Positions 58,651-64,000 of a DNA stretch of 64,000 nucleotides are shown piece after piece. Source of the DNA: Telmatactis stephensoni. Its lineage: Eukaryota > Cnidaria > Anthozoa > Actiniaria > Isophelliidae. The position numbers and the translations under genes were made by a program. The stretch covers positions 239,863 through 303,862 of the forward strand of contig JALIZF010001426.1 of assembly GCA_029948255.1 (NCBI GenBank), in the 5' to 3' direction. How positions within the stretch are numbered: position 1 is the first letter of the stretch; the number at the start of each line of letters is the position of its first letter. The notes under the pieces were generated by a model, which saw only the letters and a list, made by a program, of their open reading frames with translations, did no database searches and had not been told where the DNA came from.

Positions 58651-59768
58651 AACCCATCGATCCGTGAAAATGTCTGATACCCACTGGCAAACTGCACTGT
58701 GATAGGCATTGTAAAATTCTAAAACTCTTAAGATTGTAACCTGATTGCATCTACAGATGTGATCAAGAGACCATAATACTAAGAGAGCAAAACTGGTATT
58801 GATGTCTGTGTAATGTGCTTAGTGCTTAAGGTTAACGATATTGGTTAAGCCCCGTTGGGCTTCCTGTTTATTGTTTAAAAGATATATGAGTAAAGACGCC
58901 ATGTTGTTTGGTGGTTGAGAAGTGTATTTAGTCTCATTTGAGTGCATTGCCGTTCGAGTAGCGCTACAAGGTTATCTTAGTAACAGGAAGTTGATGCCAT
59001 GGTGATCACAAAGAATAAAATTAGATTACTGGCAGATTAAATTTCAATTGTTTGTATGAGCACTAGTGCCTTGTGTGCTAACCGTCACCCTTGCCACCAA
59101 CCTTGTCTCAATTTTTACACCATACACTAAAATTAGAGGAACCAGTATATCAATATTTTACTTTAAAAAATGTAATTCTTATGAGTGAGAAATGGATGAT
59201 ACAGACATAGGCAATCAAAAGTCAAATCAGTAGCTTTCAGTCAATCAGAGCACATAAACACAAAGAAGAACAGTGTGATATTCCATTTCTAAATTCCCAT
59301 TAATTGTATCTCCATCTGTAAACGTGTGCAGTAAATACAGCATTGTAGTCAATGAGAATGTGTAGTCAATTCTGGTTCTTATATTTTTCACATCAAGACA
59401 GCTATTGAAGTAGCTGTATTTTGATAGAATTAATAAAAAGTGCAATTTTGAAAGTGGGAAACAAGCCATATGGTCATAGTTATAGTGCAGAATTAGCCTG
59501 CGTTGCTTCCTCTCCTCCCCAGTCCCCCTCCCCTTTCCCTTTCTTTTCCTTCCCCTCCCCTCCCCTTCCCTTGAGAGCGGGCAATGCAGCTGGCTAGTGC
59601 AGAATAATCAACCGATGCAAAGTTAATAGTCCCCTTCCAATCAAAATGTCAGTATCACACAGTAATGGAGAAAACTGTGACACACTTTCCAAATTGGGGG
59701 TATAGTCCATCCAGTGGTTAATCCATTTCTCTACATTTTTTCTGGTTCTGTCATCTGTTGCGGTATAA
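58651..59768. other. Gene-free stretch with one repeat fragment
   Basis: A fragment at 58757-58830 (ATCAAGAGACCATAATACTA, ATTGATGTCTGTGT) matches 31031-31085 of the TIR element. A C/T-rich tract lies at 59508-59572. No gene seen. Confidence 0.55.
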
Positions 59769-61128
59769 CTAGTCTTCACTTTCATCTACTCTTTGTAAAA
59801 CTAGAGTAGGGAACTGACCAGATTTTACTGAAGTAGATGGACATTCTTTTACAAAGTTAGTGATGCTTGAGCATAATCTGTACTTTATGGTTGCATCATT
59901 TTCAATTACTACAACACTCTTCCCACTATCACCGCAGCTTGAAGGTGGTCCTGTGATTTCAGACAACACAGCATACCACTCATCTGGGTCTAGTAGGAAA
60001 GGTGGAAATAGATTAACAGTAAACCCATAATACAGGTCATCTATCTTGTTGGTTTCAGTAGCAAATGAAGAAGTTGCACCAGAGCAGAAGTCTGTTACGT
60101 GGGGCCCCATTAACATGAACAAACTCAGGTTAACATCATACACAGCACCTTGACTACCAAACATTTTCACACCAACAAGATACATAGGTTTGTTGATTTT
60201 AAAAGCTATTGCATGAGTTTCACTGGGATTGTAGTTCAGTTTTCGACTTTCATTTATCTTGTCAAATCGTACTCTTGGAATTACAAGATTGTCCAATTGC
60301 CTTTCCTTTTTGCTGAATATATTTGTAGTTGGAGAAACATTGTGTGAGGTCTGCACCAACTCTATCACTTCATTCATTTTAAGGATTTTACTGGGAAGCA
60401 CCTCTTTAGCAAAATCCTTGTTGCTTATCAGAGGAAATCTAATTAGCTTGATGACTTCTTCCCCGAGAATGGATCGCTTTGTTTCACTGTTGCTTTCCAA
60501 GCCCTGTTCCTTAATTTTCTCTTCAGCCCACTGGCATACTGCATCGAAAAGAACCAATTCTTCAATGTTGAGAGTATCTCTGACAAGAATTTGACACAAC
60601 ATTTCTTGAGATACCTTCAGAAAAGCCTCATTTGTTACCACATCATAGGTTTCACGGTCAACTAAGTCCCATAAATGTTTTTGGAGTTTTTCGTCGTCTA
60701 ATTTCTGGACGTCAGGCAAGATGCTCATCACATACTCTGCATCAATGTTTTCGATAAAAGTTTTGCATTCCTCCACTAAAAATGCCATCATGTACTTCTC
60801 TGCAAGGTACAGCACTTCCATCACGTTATCTGTGGACAAGTTGACCTTCATCTGTATACACATAGCGTAGCATCTCTTGTAGTCCTTCCTTCGTGCAGTC
60901 TGGTAGATCGATAGTTGATCTATGGCTCTCTACAAAGTGTCCATAAAACATGGCCTCAAATACAGGACTGCTAATAGCCAGGACGTATTTATTGGCTGGA
61001 ATGGTGACTTTGACGCCATTGGAGTCTTGGACTGAAAACTCCACATCACAGAACAAGGAGTTGTTGAAGGCGTATTCATTACGTGCTCTGATGGTGGGAA
61101 GTTCGATTTGCCAATTCAAAGTGGTCAT
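59769..61128 (-). pseudogene. BTB-BACK-PHR domain gene (BTBD1/2/3/6-like), single exon, one frameshift
   Basis: BTBD-type proteins are Cullin-3 substrate adaptors. Reading from ATG 61126-61128: BTB domain (NNSLFCDVEFSV, PANKYVLAISSPVFEAMFYG, LPDCTKEGLQEMLRYVYTDE), BACK domain (LYLAEKYMMAFLVEECKTFI, ELVLFDAVCQWAEEKIKEQG), and PHR domain (HAIAFKINKPMYLVGVKMFG, DEWYAVLSEITGP, GQFPTLVLQRV). One extra G in GATGAAGGTCAAC near 60853 shifts the frame between YTDE and VNLSTDN; without it the gene would encode about 452 residues, the family's length. Everything else is open and well conserved. That makes an assembly error as likely as a true pseudogene. An upstream in-frame ATG at 61206 exists, but MTTLNW matches the usual start. 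Confidence 0.82.
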
Positions 61129-61299
61129 TTTGATGGTTAATGCTTGAATGAGTAAATAATAAACAACGTGCAAACAAAAAAGAGCAGCTGTTCCGAAAGT
61201 CTTCAAGTATGATTTCTGCCAGGCGTTTGTTCCCGGGGTGATAACGTCACGTGACTACATTGAACACAGGAATCCCAAATGATTTCTTTTCACATCTGA

Positions 61300-61350
61300 A
61301 ACTTCAGCAGCAGCAGCAGCAACGAGCAGCAACAACAAAAACAACAACAA
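61300..61350. repeat. CAG/CAA trinucleotide tract
   Basis: CAGCAGCAGCAGCAGCAAC followed by AACAACAACA, just upstream of the BTB gene and before the satellite. Confidence 0.8.
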
Positions 61351-61394
61351 CGGCAAAGGCAGCCAAGGACGACATTCTGTTATTCTATTTTGCA

Positions 61395-64000
61395 TGGGCT
61401 ATACCCTTTGCATTTTGTCGATTTTGTGCGTTTTTCACCATTTTGCATAGCCTTTGCATTTTGTCGATTTTGGGCCATTTTTCAGCATTTTGCATGAGCT
61501 ATAGCCTTTGCATTTTGTCGATTTTGGGCCATTTTTCAGCATTTTGCATGGGCTATAGCCTTTGCATTTTGTCGATTTTGTGCGTTTTTCACCATTTTGC
61601 CTGGGCTATAGCCTTTGCATTTTGTCGATTTTGGGCCATTTTTCAACATTTTTCATGGGCTATAGCCTTTGCATTTTGTCGATTTTGGGCCATTTTTCAG
61701 CATTTTGCATGGGCTATAGCCTTTGCATTTTGTCCATTTTTTGCGTTTTTCAGCATTTTGCATGGGCTATAGCCTTTGCATTTTGTCGATTTTGGGCCAT
61801 TTTTCAGCATTTTGCATGGGCTATAGCCTTTGCATTTTGTCCATTTTTTGTGTTTTTCAGCATTTTGCATGGGCTATAGCCTTTGCATTTTGTCGATTTT
61901 GGGCCATTTTTCAGCATTTTGCATGGGCTATAGCCTTTGCATTTTGTCGATTTTTGGCCATTTTTCAGCATTTTGCATGGGCTATAGCCTTTGCATTTTG
62001 TCGATTTTGGGCCATTTTTCAACATTTTTCATGGGCTATAGCCTTTGCATTTTGTCGATTTTTGTCGATTTTTCAGCATTTTTCATGGGCTATAGCCTTT
62101 GCATTTTGTCGATTTTGGGCCATTTTTCAGCATTTTGCATGGGCTATAGCCTTTGCATTTTGTCCATTTTTTGCGTTTTTCAGCATTTTTCATGGGCTAT
62201 AGCCTTTGCATTTTGTCGATTTTGGGCCATTTTTCAGCATTTTGCATGGGCTATAGCCTTTGCATTTTGTCGATTTTGGGCCATTTTTCAGCATTTTGCA
62301 TGGGCTATAGCCTTTGCATTTTGTCGATTTTGGGCCATTTTTCAGCATTTTGCATGGGCTATAGCCTTTGCATTTTGTCCATTTTTTGCGTTTTTCAGCA
62401 TTTTGCATGGGCTATAGCCTTTGCATTTTGTCGATTTTGGGCCATTTTTCAGCATTTTGCATGGGCTATAGCCTTTGCATTTTGTCCATTTTGGGCCATT
62501 TATCAAAATTTTGCATGGGCTATAGCCTTTGCATTTTGTCGATTTTGGGCCATTTTTCAGCATTTTGCATGGGCTATAGCCTTTGCATTTTGTCCATTTT
62601 TTGCGTTTTTCAGCATTTTTCATGGGCTATAGCCTTTGCATTTTGTCGATTTTGGGCCATTTTTCAGCATTTTGCATGGGCTATAGCCTTTGCATTTTGT
62701 CGATTTTGGGCCATTTTTCAGCATTTTGCATGGGCTATAGCCTTTGGATTTTGTCGATTTTGGGCCATTTTTCAGCATTTTGCATAGGCTATAGCCTTTG
62801 CATTTTGTCGATTTTGGGCCATTTTTCAGCATTTTGCATGGGCTATAGCCTTTGCATTTTGTCGATTTTGGGCCATTTTTCAGCATTTTGCATGGGCTAT
62901 AGCCTTTGCATTTTGTCGATTTTGGGCCATTTTTCAGCATTTTGCATGGGCTATAGCCTTTGCATTTTGTCGATTTTGGGCCATTTTTCAAAATTTTGCA
63001 TGGGCTATAGCCTTTGCATTTTCTCGATTTTGGGCCATTTTTCAGCATTTTGCATGGGCTATAGCCTTTGCATTTTGTCCATTTTTGTCCATTTTTCAGC
63101 ATTTTGCATGGGCTATAGCCTTTGCATTTTGTCAATTTTGGGCCATTTTTCAGCATTTTGCATGGGCTATAGCGTTTGCATTTTGTCCATTTTTTGCGTT
63201 TTTCAGCATTTTGCATGGGCTATAGCCTTTGCATTTTGTCCATTTTTTGCGTTTTTCAGCATTTTGCATGGGCTATAGCCTTTGCATTTTGTCGATTTTG
63301 GGCCATTTTTCAACATTTTTCATGGCCTATAGCCTTTGCATTTTGTCGATTTTGGGCCATTTTTCAGCATTTTGCATGGGCTATAGCCTTTGCATTTTGT
63401 CCATTTTTTGCGTTTTTCAGCATATTTCATGGGCTATAGCCTTTGCATTTTGTCGATTTTGGGCCATTTTTCAGCATTTTGTCATGGGCCTATAGCCCTT
63501 TGCATGTTGTCGATTTTGGGCCATTTTTCAGCATTTTGCATAGGGCTATAGCCTTTGCATTTTGTCGATTTTTGGCCATTTTCAGCATTTTGCATGGCTA
63601 TAGCCTTTGCATTTTGTCATTTTGGGCATTTTTCAGCATTTTGCATGGGCTATTAGCCTTTGTCATTTGTCCATTTTTGGCGTTTTTCAGCATTTTGCAT
63701 GGGCTATAGCCTTTGCATTTTGTCGATTTTGGGCCATTCCTTTCACGACAAAACTTTCTCCATGGAAGTGGCTATAGCTTGCATTTTGTCGATTTTTAGG
63801 CCATTTTTCAGCATTTTACATGGGCTATAGCCTTTGCATTTTGTCGATTTTGGGCCATTTTTCAGCATTTTGGCATGGGCTATAGCCTTTGCAATTTTGT
63901 CCATTTTTATGCGTTTTTCAGCATTTTGCATGGGCTATAGCCTTTGCATTTTGTCGATTTTTGGGCCATTTTTCAGCATTTTGCACGGGCTATAGCCTTT
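61395..64000. repeat. 54-bp satellite array, about 48 copies, continuing past the window
   Basis: The unit runs CATGGGCTATAGCCTTTGCA, TTTTGTCGATTTTGGGCC, ATTTTTCAGCATTTTG. It contains the perfect palindrome GGCTATAGCC. Two main variants alternate irregularly: GTCGATTTTGGGCC and GTCCATTTTTTGCG. Because 54 is a multiple of 3 and the unit lacks stops in several frames, long frames on both strands are open; I regard all of them as artefacts. A non-satellite piece (CCTTTCACGACAAAACTTTC) is embedded at 63738-63768. Confidence 0.95.

Noticed and set aside
61251..63931. Many long open frames on both strands, 60-230 codons
   Set aside because: All are readings of the 54-bp satellite, whose period is a multiple of 3. 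The proteins are 18-residue repeats in several frames at once.

Overview
This window is eukaryotic nuclear DNA from an animal, most likely an anthozoan cnidarian such as a stony coral or sea anemone. The evidence is the AT-rich composition, spliced genes with short exons and GT/AG introns, close matches to animal-only families (GPR137, syntaxin-5, rhodopsin-class receptors, BTB-BACK-PHR proteins), single-exon neuropeptide-type receptors, and a very high density of short inverted-repeat elements. The clade call is an inference; no lineage-specific gene proves it.

Layout. 0-3 kb: an apparently intact PIF/Harbinger DNA transposon with long terminal inverted repeats (TIRs), a 3-bp target duplication, a DDE transposase and a divergent second ORF. 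3-7.2 kb: gene-free, with several small inverted-repeat elements. 7.3-13.0 kb (minus): a seven-exon GPR137 gene. 13.9-18.5 kb (plus): an eleven-exon syntaxin-5 gene, head to head with GPR137 across about 0.9 kb. All junctions in both genes were reconstructed from reading frame and GT/AG signals. 18.5-22 kb: repeat relics.

22.1-30.1 kb: a large inverted duplication, each arm carrying a single-exon rhodopsin-class receptor. The left copy is open. The right copy has a frameshift and has lost the conserved extracellular-loop-2 cysteine. The spacer holds a tetranucleotide array split by a palindromic element. 30.3-31.5 kb: a TIR element carrying an unidentified 172-codon ORF. 35.8-41.6 kb (minus): a three-exon rhodopsin-class receptor with a 4.4-kb repeat-filled intron. 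41.6-44.7 kb: no gene recognised. 44.7-50.5 kb: a nested palindrome, one arm of which contains a 934-bp element flanked by 9-bp duplications, with the empty site kept in the other arm. 52.9-53.6 kb: a microsatellite and a retrotransposon gag relic.

54.2-57.6 kb: two 1701-bp copies of a TIR element, abutting with no bases between them and bounded by a single TTAA pair. 57.8-58.7 kb: a receptor pseudogene with two frameshifts. 59.8-61.1 kb (minus): a BTB-BACK-PHR gene broken by one extra base. 61.4-64.0 kb: a 54-bp satellite that runs off the window and becomes rich in indels at the end.

Functionally the window mixes two secretory-pathway or endomembrane housekeeping genes (GPR137, syntaxin-5), a receptor set with decaying duplicates, and one likely Cullin-3 adaptor. 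Most of the remaining DNA is explained by DNA transposons, their non-autonomous relatives and satellites.
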